From Prevotella sp. (GTDB lineage Bacteria; Bacteroidota; Bacteroidia; Bacteroidales; Bacteroidaceae), in contig JAGAPI010000035.1 in NCBI GenBank assembly GCA_017623335.1, positions 1 to 7,100 of the forward strand: a stretch of DNA of 7,100 nucleotides, given 5' to 3'. The translations under genes and the position numbers were made by a program. Numbering within the stretch: position 1 is the stretch's first letter; each line of letters opens with the position of its first letter. The notes below the pieces were generated by a model, which saw only the letters and a program-made list of their open reading frames with translations, was not told where the DNA came from and did no database searches. Below are positions 1-6,179 of the stretch, in pieces.

Positions 1-1410
1 CTCAAAGCGTCCTATCATCAGGGCACGCCACATGTCGGGCACGCCATATCCCTGAATATTGTCGGGATGCTGGCGGTTGTCCCCCATGCTGCGCACAAGT
101 TCCATTATCTCATGTGCATTCAAATGCGGCAAAGCCTGCCATAGGCAAGCCACCAAGCCACACAGTGTAGGCGAGGCGAACGATGTGCCCATCTCGCGTA
201 TTATTGTGCCTCGAGCTGATAAAGCCGTAGACTCAGCTCCCATTGCCATCACGTCGGGCTTCACCCTGCCGTCCTGCGTTGGCCCCACCGCACTGAACGG
301 TGCTACTGTTCGCTGACTTGTCACCGCCCCAACGGTAAGACAATCATGCGCATCGGCAGGGAATGTGAGTTTCTTCCATGCCCTCATGCCGTCGTTGCCT
401 GCACTGTTTACCAGCACAATGCCCTTGCCGGCAAGCATCGACGCCGTGCGTGATATCAGAGTCGACTTTCCGTCCAACTGCCATCGCTCATGACTGCCGC
501 AGTCCTCGTCGTAAGTGCTGTAGCCAAGGCTGCTGTTGATTATGTCCACCCCAACGGAGTCGGCAAACTCGGCAGCCATTGCCCAATAGTCCTCCTCCAC
601 CTCCTGCTCGGTATCAGTGTCCTCGCAGCGCAGCAGCCAGTACGATGCCTCAGGAGCCGTGCCCACGAACACTCCGGGGCAGTTTGCCGCCATTGTCGAC
701 AACACCTTTGTGCCATGCTCCCCAACTACATACACCGATGGCGCGGCAGGATACACGAAGTCCTTTGAACCCAATATCCTTGCATTTTGGAATGTTGGTA
801 TCTTGTCAGCATTCAGGAAGCCGCCGTCGAGCACAGCAACAGTCATACCCTTGCCCTTATATCCTGCGGTGTGCAGACGAGCGCCATTGTGCATTTCAAT
901 CTGTTTTTGCCCCTGTGCATAGTACGAGGTTTTCACACTGTCCCAAGGGTTGAAAGTGTCGTGAACCCTCGGCGGCACTTTTATGGGAACAATTGAGTCG
1001 GGGGCTGTCCACACCCTCTTCACCGACCTGACAAACGGCAGCCGTGCCAGCGGCTCTATCATCGCGGTGTCTGCCACACGCACCAGCACGGTGTTGTTCC
1101 AGCGGCTTGTGCCCACAATCTCGGTTGCCCTTGTACGTAACTGCCTGAGATAATTGTCGCAGACTGGCAAATCCGTGCTATCCACTGGCAGATTCTGGCG
1201 TTTTCTGCGCTCCACGCTCTCATGCGACAGAAACCTTTGCGGACGGTCCAGGGAGTAGTCCGTGCCCTGCTTGTCCTTCAGCGCAAAGCGGTAGATATAG
1301 CATTTGCCCCCGGGAAACTTCTTCTTCCCCGGTGCTCCCTTGGCACTGGCTGCAACAACAGCCGTCAATGCCAAAAGCAATGTCAATATGGTGCGATATG
1401 CCAGATTCAT
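1..1410 (-). CDS. Secreted S8 family (subtilisin-like) serine peptidase, C-terminus outside window
   Basis: Reading from an ATG at 1410 down to base 1 gives 470 uninterrupted codons with no stop, so the gene is cut by the window edge. Residues 1-23 form a signal peptide: Arg6, a hydrophobic stretch, then an ASA cleavage site before Lys24. A region at about 37-135 (YIYRFALKDK, RFLSHESVERRKRQ) resembles the N-terminal part common in Bacteroidales subtilases. The catalytic domain follows. Asp195 lies in AVLDGGF, which differs from the usual DTG/DSG; His232 is in GEHGTKV; oxyanion-hole Asn339 is in NSAGND; the nucleophile Ser410 is in MGTSFASP. All triad residues are present, so an active, exported protease is expected. 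The substrate cannot be inferred, and any C-terminal sorting domain is not visible. It has its own promoter and diverges from the AAA/nuclease gene. Confidence 0.93.
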   Translation of the reverse strand, partial: MNLAYRTILTLLLALTAVVAASAKGAPGKKKFPGGKCYIYRFALKDKQGTDYSLDRPQRFLSHESVERRKRQNLPVDSTDLPVCDNYLRQLRTRATEIVGTSRWNNTVLVRVADTAMIEPLARLPFVRSVKRVWTAPDSIVPIKVPPRVHDTFNPWDSVKTSYYAQGQKQIEMHNGARLHTAGYKGKGMTVAVLDGGFLNADKIPTFQNARILGSKDFVYPAAPSVYVVGEHGTKVLSTMAANCPGVFVGTAPEASYWLLRCEDTDTEQEVEEDYWAMAAEFADSVGVDIINSSLGYSTYDEDCGSHERWQLDGKSTLISRTASMLAGKGIVLVNSAGNDGMRAWKKLTFPADAHDCLTVGAVTSQRTVAPFSAVGPTQDGRVKPDVMAMGAESTALSARGTIIREMGTSFASPTLCGLVACLWQALPHLNAHEIMELVRSMGDNRQHPDNIQGYGVPDMWRALMIGRFE

Positions 1411-1434
1411 CAAGCCCGATTAGGAGTGTGGCGT

Positions 1435-1467
1435 GCAAAAGTACAACTTTTATTTCATATTACCAAA
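1435..1467 (-). promoter_or_regulatory. Bacteroidota-type promoter of the S8 peptidase gene
   Basis: On the minus strand, TACTTTTGC (1443 down to 1435) is a full match to the TAnnTTTGC -7 consensus. A TTTG box lies at 1467-1464, giving a 20-base spacer. The start codon at 1410 is 25 bases beyond the -7 box, so the untranslated leader is short. The site is read directly from sequence; its use as a promoter rests on the known consensus. Confidence 0.75.
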
Positions 1468-1526
1468 CAAATAAAGGAAATTAAATAAGTAAAGTGGTGT
1501 TTATATTCCAATTTTATTGTCAAAAA

Positions 1527-1559
1527 CTTGTGATTGTGAAATAAAAAGCTTACCTTTGC
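1527..1559 (+). promoter_or_regulatory. Bacteroidota-type promoter of the AAA/nuclease gene
   Basis: TACCTTTGC at 1551-1559 matches the TAnnTTTGC -7 consensus. CTTG at 1527-1530 sits exactly 20 bases upstream and can serve as a degenerate TTTG box. The ATG at 1578 follows 18 bases after the -7 box, so the leader is very short. It is back to back with the peptidase promoter (1435-1467); the -33 boxes are about 60 bases apart. Confidence 0.75.
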
Positions 1560-1577
1560 AGACAAATCGCAACTATT

Positions 1578-3305
1578 ATGGAACAGATAAGACAGATACC
1601 CTACGGAGTGGCAGACTTTGAGTCGGTGATAAGAGACAATCTGTATTACGTTGACAAGACAATGTTTCTGCCTGAACTGGAAAGACAGCCGAGAACGCAG
1701 ATATTCATCCGTCCGCGCCGTTTCGGCAAGAGCCTTTTCATCAACATGATGAAGGCTTACTATGACAAGGCTAACGCCGGCAGGTTTGACAAGTTGTTCG
1801 GCAACCTGTGGATAGGCAAGCACCCCACGCCGCTGCGCAACAGGTATCAGGTGATGTATTTCGACTATTCAAGGGCTGGAGGAAGCTACGAGAAGCTGGA
1901 GGAATATTTCAACGACTACAGCTGCGGACGGCTCGATACCTTTATAGAGCGCTATCGTGACGACTATCCGCAGACTACGGTGGAAAAGGTACTGCGGTCG
2001 GATTCTGCACGCGAAAAGCTGAATCTCATCAATGACGCAGCCCAGGAGCTCGGTCTGCCGTTGTATCTGATTATCGACGAATACGACAACTTCACAAATA
2101 TTGTTCTCAACGAGCAGGGCGAGGCGGTATATCATGCAATTACCCACGCCAGCGGTTTCTACCGCGACTTCTTCAAACTGTTTAAGGGTATGTTCGAGCG
2201 TATCTTCCTTACAGGCGTAAGTCCTGTGACACTCGACGACCTCACAAGCGGATTCAACATCGGCTGGAACCTCTCCACCCATCCTGCCCTTGACAAGATG
2301 CTGGGCTTCTCCACGGAGGATGTCACCGAGATGTTCAAGTATTACAAGAGCGTGGGAATGCTGCCTGCCGACAGCGACATCAACGCGATGATAGAGGAGA
2401 TGAAGCCATGGTATGACAACTATTGCTTCGCCAAAGATGCACTAAAAGACAACAACAAGGTGTTCAACTGCGACATGGTGCTGTATTATCTCCGCAATTA
2501 TGTCAGTTATGGGCATGGTCCGGAGAACATGCTCGACCCAAACACCAAGACCGACTATTCAAAGCTGAAAAAGCTGATACAGCTCGACCGCCTCGACGGC
2601 GACCGCAAGGGAGTGCTTGCCGACATTGTTGCCAACGGGCAGATTACCGTACCGCTGTATGAGTCGTTCTCAGCTATGGACATGACCCGCCCCGACTATT
2701 TTTCCAGCCTGCTGTTCTATTACGGCATGCTGACAATCAAGGGCACAAGGGGCGACAAGGTGGTTTTAGGCATTCCAAACAACAACGTCCGCAAGCAATA
2801 CTATCAGTATGTGCTCGACAATATCAGAGACTACAGCCGTGTGTCTATGCTCAAGCTTACCGATTATTTCTATTCCATGGCATACGACGGCAAGTGGGAG
2901 GAAACCTTGCAGTATATGGCGGACTGCTACAAGAACATGTCGTCGGTGCGCGACAGCATTGAGGGTGAGCGCAACATACAGGGATTCTTCCTTGCCTATT
3001 TCAGTCTGAACGACTATTACTACACAGCTCCAGAGCTTGAGCTGCAGCACGGCTATTGCGACTTCTTCCTGCTGCCGAACCTCACGCACTATAAGTCCAG
3101 TCACTGCTATATCATCGAGATGAAGTATCTGCCCAAGAGCGACTATGCCGGGAAGGCGGAGCAGCAGTGGCATGAGGCTGTGGAGCAAATCAACCGCTAT
3201 GCCGTTGCCCCAAGGGTGGAGGCTCTGCGTCAGGGCACCTGCCTGCACAAGATTGTGATGCAGTTTGCAGGCTGGGAGCTGATGAAAATGGAGGAGATAT
3301 TATGA
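1578..3305 (+). CDS. AAA-ATPase-like protein with C-terminal PD-(D/E)XK nuclease-fold domain
   Basis: This complete 575-residue protein has the two-domain layout of a family abundant in Bacteroidales (AAA-ATPase_like plus PDDEXK_9 type). The N-terminus has the family signature IPYGVADFESV...YYVDKT. A Walker-A-like motif, RPRRFGKS (45-52), keeps the GKS but has Arg in place of the first Gly, as is normal in this family. Walker B is LYLIIDEYDN (162-171; Asp167, Glu168). The C-terminal nuclease fold shows GYCDFF (Asp495) and IIEMKY (Glu514, Lys516), followed by QINRY (537-541), a helix motif common in this superfamily. All expected active-site residues are present. The cellular role is unknown: these proteins are often multicopy, and defence or mobile-element roles have been suggested but not shown here. 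It appears to be a single-gene unit with its own promoter; no toxin, antitoxin or transposase is adjacent. I see no T-tract terminator after the stop. Confidence 0.93.
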   Translation: MEQIRQIPYGVADFESVIRDNLYYVDKTMFLPELERQPRTQIFIRPRRFGKSLFINMMKAYYDKANAGRFDKLFGNLWIGKHPTPLRNRYQVMYFDYSRAGGSYEKLEEYFNDYSCGRLDTFIERYRDDYPQTTVEKVLRSDSAREKLNLINDAAQELGLPLYLIIDEYDNFTNIVLNEQGEAVYHAITHASGFYRDFFKLFKGMFERIFLTGVSPVTLDDLTSGFNIGWNLSTHPALDKMLGFSTEDVTEMFKYYKSVGMLPADSDINAMIEEMKPWYDNYCFAKDALKDNNKVFNCDMVLYYLRNYVSYGHGPENMLDPNTKTDYSKLKKLIQLDRLDGDRKGVLADIVANGQITVPLYESFSAMDMTRPDYFSSLLFYYGMLTIKGTRGDKVVLGIPNNNVRKQYYQYVLDNIRDYSRVSMLKLTDYFYSMAYDGKWEETLQYMADCYKNMSSVRDSIEGERNIQGFFLAYFSLNDYYYTAPELELQHGYCDFFLLPNLTHYKSSHCYIIEMKYLPKSDYAGKAEQQWHEAVEQINRYAVAPRVEALRQGTCLHKIVMQFAGWELMKMEEIL

Positions 3306-3351
3306 ATATCGCGATTTATTTCAACATAACGGACAAAAAACAGGCGAAATG

Positions 3352-3384
3352 CTTGGTTGTTTGACATAAAAAGCGTAACTTTGC
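3352..3384 (+). promoter_or_regulatory. Promoter for the leader / small peptide / fimbrillin-like unit
   Basis: TAACTTTGC at 3376-3384 is a full -7 match. CTTG at 3352-3355 lies 20 bases upstream, the same geometry as the promoter at 1527-1559. Transcription would be expected to start near 3391, leaving about 265 bases before the 51-residue peptide gene. It lies 46 bases after the stop of the AAA/nuclease gene, so the downstream genes need not depend on readthrough. Confidence 0.75.
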
Positions 3385-3434
3385 ACCGCAACTCTTTAAA
3401 ACAACTTTAAGACATAAGACTAAGATTAAATAGA

Positions 3435-3632
3435 ATGAGCACTACCCTTTCATCATACAAGGAGCTTATCCCGGCAGACCGTCACGGCGCTAACGGGGGG
3501 GTAGTACGTAAGCCTCAGTTTTTTAATCCACAGCACAGGAAGCCTTCCGCAGGTGTCACCACGACACCGGCGGAAGGCTTTCCGCGTATTGCCGCCTGCA
3601 CAGGCAAAGACCCGCAAATCATAAATTATTAA
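3435..3632 (+). CDS. Doubtful 65-codon ORF overlapping the structured leader
   Basis: An ATG at 3435, about 44 bases after the predicted transcription start, opens 65 codons ending in TAA at 3630-3632, which is 23 bases before the next ATG. The product (MSTTLSSYKELIPADRHGAN...) has no signal peptide, membrane segment or motif I recognise. Its reading frame crosses both inverted-repeat blocks and a G7 run at 3495-3501. Removing or adding one G leads to TAG or TAA within a few codons. The unusual composition (many His, Pro, Arg, Thr) fits a non-coding structured RNA better than a protein. A leader peptide whose translation controls folding of the downstream hairpin is a real alternative. Annotate as coding only if the reading frame is conserved in relatives. 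Confidence 0.22.
   Translation: MSTTLSSYKELIPADRHGANGGVVRKPQFFNPQHRKPSAGVTTTPAEGFPRIAACTGKDPQIINY
3538..3583 (+). other. Strong stem-loop in the leader
   Basis: GGAA (3538-3541) pairs with TTCC (3580-3583), GCCTTCCGC (3542-3550) with GCGGAAGGC (3570-3578), and GGTGTC (3552-3557) with GACACC (3563-3568), around an ACCAC loop. The only interruptions are one A/G mismatch (3551/3569) and one bulged T (3579), giving 19 base pairs. No T-run follows on either strand, so it is not an ordinary intrinsic terminator. It may be an attenuator, a processing site or an mRNA stabiliser. Confidence 0.7.
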
Positions 3633-3655
3633 TTCATTAAAACATAAAAACAACT

Positions 3656-3811
3656 ATGACAGAGAACAAGAGACGTAAACCATACATGAAGCCGAGTATG
3701 GAAGTGATTAAGGTAGAGACCACGAGCATCCTCGCCGTAAGCGATTCCCAAAACAGCATCGCAGGATTTGAAGATGACAACATTTGGACTGACGTGGAAG
3801 CAACGGAATAA
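3656..3811 (+). CDS. 51-residue small protein preceding the fimbrillin-like lipoprotein
   Basis: An ATG at 3656 opens a 51-codon frame ending in TAA at 3809-3811, preceded by an A-rich stretch typical of Bacteroidota starts. The product begins MTENKRRKPYMKPSMEVIKV and continues ETTSILAVSDSQNS, with an acidic end (FEDDNIWTDVEATE). The pattern (basic start, Y-x-x-P-x-x-E-V-I, then I/L-L-A-x-S and a variable polar tail) is one I associate with very common, unnamed small proteins of Prevotella and relatives, often placed before surface-protein genes. It has no signal peptide and no transmembrane helix. The conserved front and variable rear are reminiscent of a leader-core precursor, but no modification enzyme or exporter gene is nearby, so that is speculation. 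It lies 29 bases before the lipoprotein start and is probably cotranscribed with it. Confidence 0.72.
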   Translation: MTENKRRKPYMKPSMEVIKVETTSILAVSDSQNSIAGFEDDNIWTDVEATE

Positions 3812-3840
3812 CAATAAAAACACAGCAACAGAGAAAAACA

Positions 3841-5547
3841 ATGAAGAGAATTATAAGTTATTTTGCAATGGCAATGGCGCTGACGGCTTGCGGCAGCGAC
3901 GACGAGATTCTTAACGACGTGCAGCGCGGCGACAGGCATCCGCTGCAGTTCACAGCCACGGTGGAGGACATACAGACCCGAGTGACAAGCGACAACAAAT
4001 GGGAGGACGGCGACGAAATTGGCGTGACGATAAGCACCGACCCCAACACCATAGGACAGTACGCACTCAATGCCGACGGCACAGTGAAAAAGGTGATTAA
4101 AGGCGTTGAGTGGCAAGGTACTGAATCTGCCACCGTCACGGCATGGTATCCCTACGCTGAAAGAGCGATAAGAATCAACATTTCCGACCAGCGGAACGGC
4201 TATACAGATTACGAAATCCTCCGTGCCGAGACTGAGGGCAGCAGCGCCGCTCCCGTGAATCTGGAGTTCAAGCACCAGATGGCAAAGGTGAGGTGCAGGC
4301 TGAAAGCTACTTACGAAGGCAGAGACATCAGCATCAGCGGAGCTACAGTGAAGTTTAATAGCGTATTTTCGATAATCGTAGAAAATGGGAAAGTGCGCAA
4401 AGAGGAGAATTACGGCGAGATTACATCTTATGAAGACTCTGAGAGCGGTGTGACGACATACACCGCCATGCTCCCACCACAGACCGTCACGGCAGGCACA
4501 AAGTTCATAAAGATTACAATTGGTGACAAGACTGTCTACTACAAACCTGCCCAAGACATAACGCTGGAAGCAGGCAAGTCATACAACTACAATATCAAGA
4601 TAGCAGATGTGCCTGACAATACAATTGACTCCAACGGCACATATCATGTATATACAGCCGAGGGACTGAAAGCATGGGCAGCGGCTGTGGCAGGTAACAA
4701 AAGTACAAGCTGCACACTTGAGGCTAACATCACGATGTCTGGCAACTGGACGCCGATAAGCTCTTTCGAAGGCACATTCGACGGCAACGAGCACACCATC
4801 AGCGGGCTTAGAGTCAATGAGACAGCAAATCCTGTCGGCTTTATCAGCAGCCTGGAAGGCGGAACGGTGAAGAACCTGACGCTTGATAACGTCAATATAA
4901 CAGGGAAAAACAATCCTGCCGGCGGCGTGGCAGGCAGATGTAATGGAGGCACTATCGAGAACTGTCACATAACGGGCACGGGCAAAATCAGTGTGACTGA
5001 GGACTCGCATTCAAGTGAAATCGGTGGCATTGTAGGAAGTAATACAGAAGGTACAATTTTAGCCTGTCATGTGTCGAAAAAATGCAGTGTAGGTACCACT
5101 GTAACAAGTGGTGGGACAAATATTTTTGTCGGAGGAATTGCAGGCACAAATTTTGGAGGAACAGTCAAGGGTTGCTATGCATTATGCTCATTGTATGGAA
5201 TACAGGTTGGAGGAATATGCGGAAGCAACTCATCATCTTATGACGGCAAAGAATCCAGCTATATAGCCTGCTATTCCAATTGCAGTTATAACGCATTTGA
5301 TTATGCTGGCGGCATCTTGGGAAGGTCCTCGGGAAGCCCAACATTCAAAGAATGCTATTGGGCTGCCAATATATTGAATGGTGTGGGGTATCCGGGCAAC
5401 AACCCTGAAGGCATCACGAAGGTAACGGACTGGAGCAGCGCAGTCGCAGATGAAATGAATACCGCGCTGGGGGCAGACTTTGGCTACGAGTACGTTTTCA
5501 ATACTGATGACTCAAATGAGCCGCTAAAGCTCGTGAAGAAACAGTAA
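3841..5547 (+). CDS. Fimbrillin-family (FimA/Mfa-like) surface lipoprotein with C-terminal GLUG repeats
   Basis: This complete 568-residue protein begins with a lipoprotein signal peptide. The lipobox LTAC puts the lipidated Cys at 17, and it is followed by GSDDE, an acidic patch like the surface-export signals of Bacteroidota lipoproteins. Residues about 34-255 show the fimbrillin pattern: LQFTATVEDIQTR (34-47), W54EDGDEIGV, LEFKHQMAKVRCRL (141-154), LPPQTVTAGTKFIKI (211-225) and LEAGKSYNYNIKI (242-254). The conserved Thr-Arg at 46-47 is in the zone where related pilins can be proteolytically matured. From about 268 a second region begins (YTAEGLKAWA, FEGTFDGNEHTISGL), followed by GLUG-type repeats with G-G-x-x-G cores at 361, 395, 431, 457 and 490. 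It is likely an adhesin or fimbrial-type surface protein rather than a plain shaft pilin, because of the long repeat tail. GC falls and codon use changes within the repeat region from about base 5030. Confidence 0.88.
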   Translation: MKRIISYFAMAMALTACGSDDEILNDVQRGDRHPLQFTATVEDIQTRVTSDNKWEDGDEIGVTISTDPNTIGQYALNADGTVKKVIKGVEWQGTESATVTAWYPYAERAIRINISDQRNGYTDYEILRAETEGSSAAPVNLEFKHQMAKVRCRLKATYEGRDISISGATVKFNSVFSIIVENGKVRKEENYGEITSYEDSESGVTTYTAMLPPQTVTAGTKFIKITIGDKTVYYKPAQDITLEAGKSYNYNIKIADVPDNTIDSNGTYHVYTAEGLKAWAAAVAGNKSTSCTLEANITMSGNWTPISSFEGTFDGNEHTISGLRVNETANPVGFISSLEGGTVKNLTLDNVNITGKNNPAGGVAGRCNGGTIENCHITGTGKISVTEDSHSSEIGGIVGSNTEGTILACHVSKKCSVGTTVTSGGTNIFVGGIAGTNFGGTVKGCYALCSLYGIQVGGICGSNSSSYDGKESSYIACYSNCSYNAFDYAGGILGRSSGSPTFKECYWAANILNGVGYPGNNPEGITKVTDWSSAVADEMNTALGADFGYEYVFNTDDSNEPLKLVKKQ

Positions 5548-5551
5548 AAAC

Positions 5552-5651
5552 GACCCATGAATGACCCTCTCAGGTGACCCATGAATGACCCTCTCAGGCG
5601 ACCCATGAATGACCCTCTGAGGTGACCCATGAATGGGTCGCTGGAGAGGGT
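5552..5651. repeat. 24-bp tandem repeat, three full copies and a diverged fourth
   Basis: Units start at 5552, 5576, 5600 and 5624, each beginning GACCCATGAATG. Copies 1-3 differ only at positions 20 (C/G) and 24 (T/C). Copy 4 keeps 12 bases, then switches to GGTCGCTGGAGAGGGT. Within each unit GACCC occurs twice, 11 bases apart. The block starts 4 bases after the lipoprotein stop codon and is bracketed by TAAAAAC on both sides (5545-5551 and 5651-5657), the left copy containing the stop codon. There are no unique spacers, so it is not a CRISPR array. Confidence 0.92.
5612..5651. other. 40-base hairpin closing the tandem repeat block
   Basis: ACCCTCT (5612-5618) pairs with AGAGGGT (5645-5651), and GACCCA (5624-5629) pairs with TGGGTC (5634-5639) around a TGAA loop. 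The middle is bridged by GGT (5621-5623) with GCT (5640-5642), using G-U pairs. The fourth repeat unit thus folds back on the third. No T-run follows, so it is not a typical intrinsic terminator. It may mark the 3' end of the lipoprotein mRNA or protect it. Confidence 0.6.
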
Positions 5652-5703
5652 AAAAACAGAGTGAATAATCACAATAATATTAATTTTTAAAACTTAAACA
5701 ACA

Positions 5704-6174
5704 ATGATTGACTTCGAGATTAAATCAAAGGTGCAACCATTAGGCACACGCAAGGGGCAGACCGTTTACTACGCACAGCCCAAGACAAACCAGAAGATGA
5801 CAAACAAGGCAGTGGTGGACCACATAGTGAGAGAGACCTCGCTGAGTGCCGGCGACGTGAGCAACGCCCTGATAAGCCTGAGCAACGTGGTGTGCGAGGC
5901 TCTGAAGCTGGGCATGAGCGTAGACCTTGCCGACCTCGGCTCGCTGCGCCTCAGCGTGACATCGAAGATGATGGACACGCCCGAGGAGGTGACCGTGAAG
6001 GATGCGCTGAACACGCCGAAGATAGTGTTCAACCCCAAGCAGACAATGCGCGACGCCGCCAACTCGGTGGAGCTGAGCATCGACCGCAGCCGCGTGACAC
6101 CGGCAGGCAAGGGCGACACACCAAGCGGCGGCGAGGACGAAGGCAGCGGAGATACTGGAGGCAGCGGACTGTAA
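5704..6174 (+). CDS. HU family (HU-HIG type) DNA-binding protein
   Basis: This complete 156-residue protein starts MIDFEIKSKVQPLG, typical of the Bacteroidota HU-related family that is longer than classical 90-residue HU. The HU fold spans about 15-125: TVYYAQPKTNQKMTNKAVVD, then helices (VDHIVRETSLSAGDVSNALISL), the conserved LGMSVDLADLGSLRLSV turn (89-105), and FNPKQTMRDA (113-122). It lacks the long basic DNA-binding arm of classical HU. After about residue 130 comes a low-complexity Gly/Ser/Asp/Glu tail (TPSGGEDEGSGDTGGSG), acidic and probably disordered. Expected role: nucleoid-associated DNA binding; specific targets are unknown. The start is supported by the conserved N-terminus and the preceding A/T-rich stretch. 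No good -7 box is visible nearby; only a weak TAATTTTTA at 5681-5689, so readthrough from the lipoprotein unit is possible. Confidence 0.9.
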   Translation: MIDFEIKSKVQPLGTRKGQTVYYAQPKTNQKMTNKAVVDHIVRETSLSAGDVSNALISLSNVVCEALKLGMSVDLADLGSLRLSVTSKMMDTPEEVTVKDALNTPKIVFNPKQTMRDAANSVELSIDRSRVTPAGKGDTPSGGEDEGSGDTGGSGL

Positions 6175-6179
6175 AATTG

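Larger units (their letters stand above)
3391..3655 (+). promoter_or_regulatory. Long structured 5' leader, candidate cis-regulatory RNA
   Basis: Between the predicted transcription start and the 51-residue peptide gene lies a leader of about 265 bases with two blocks of inverted repeats. Block 1 is nested: ACTACCC (3441-3447) pairs with GGGTAGT (3499-3505), CCCG (3470-3473) with CGGG (3494-3497), and CCG (3479-3481) with CGG (3485-3487). A T6 run follows at 3519-3524. Block 2 is a strong hairpin at 3538-3583. A small inverted repeat GCCTG-CA-CAGGC follows near 3594-3605, and the last 40 bases before the ATG are A/T-rich and unstructured. The layout suggests RNA-level control of the peptide and lipoprotein genes. 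I do not recognise a known riboswitch class. The pairings are seen in the sequence; the function is inference. Confidence 0.4.

Noticed and set aside
579..953. Plus-strand frames of 92-124 codons within the peptidase region
   Set aside because: The minus strand encodes a full subtilase with the complete catalytic triad, so these are shadows.
3519..3524. T6 run in the leader as an intrinsic terminator
   Set aside because: The nearest stem ends at 3505, 13 bases earlier, and no hairpin directly abuts the T-run; kept only as part of the leader description.
3637..4554. 305-codon open frame on the minus strand opposite the small peptide and lipoprotein genes
   Set aside because: It is antisense to two well-supported genes, has no recognisable domain, and its Cys/His/Val-rich composition is that of a shadow frame.
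5552..5651. CRISPR-like array
   Set aside because: The units are directly adjacent with no unique spacers, and no cas genes are present.
5484..5672. Minus-strand 62-codon frame encoding an 8-residue periodic repeat (GHLRGSFM)
   Set aside because: The periodicity simply reflects the 24-bp DNA repeat (24 bases equals 8 codons); there is no signal of a real gene.
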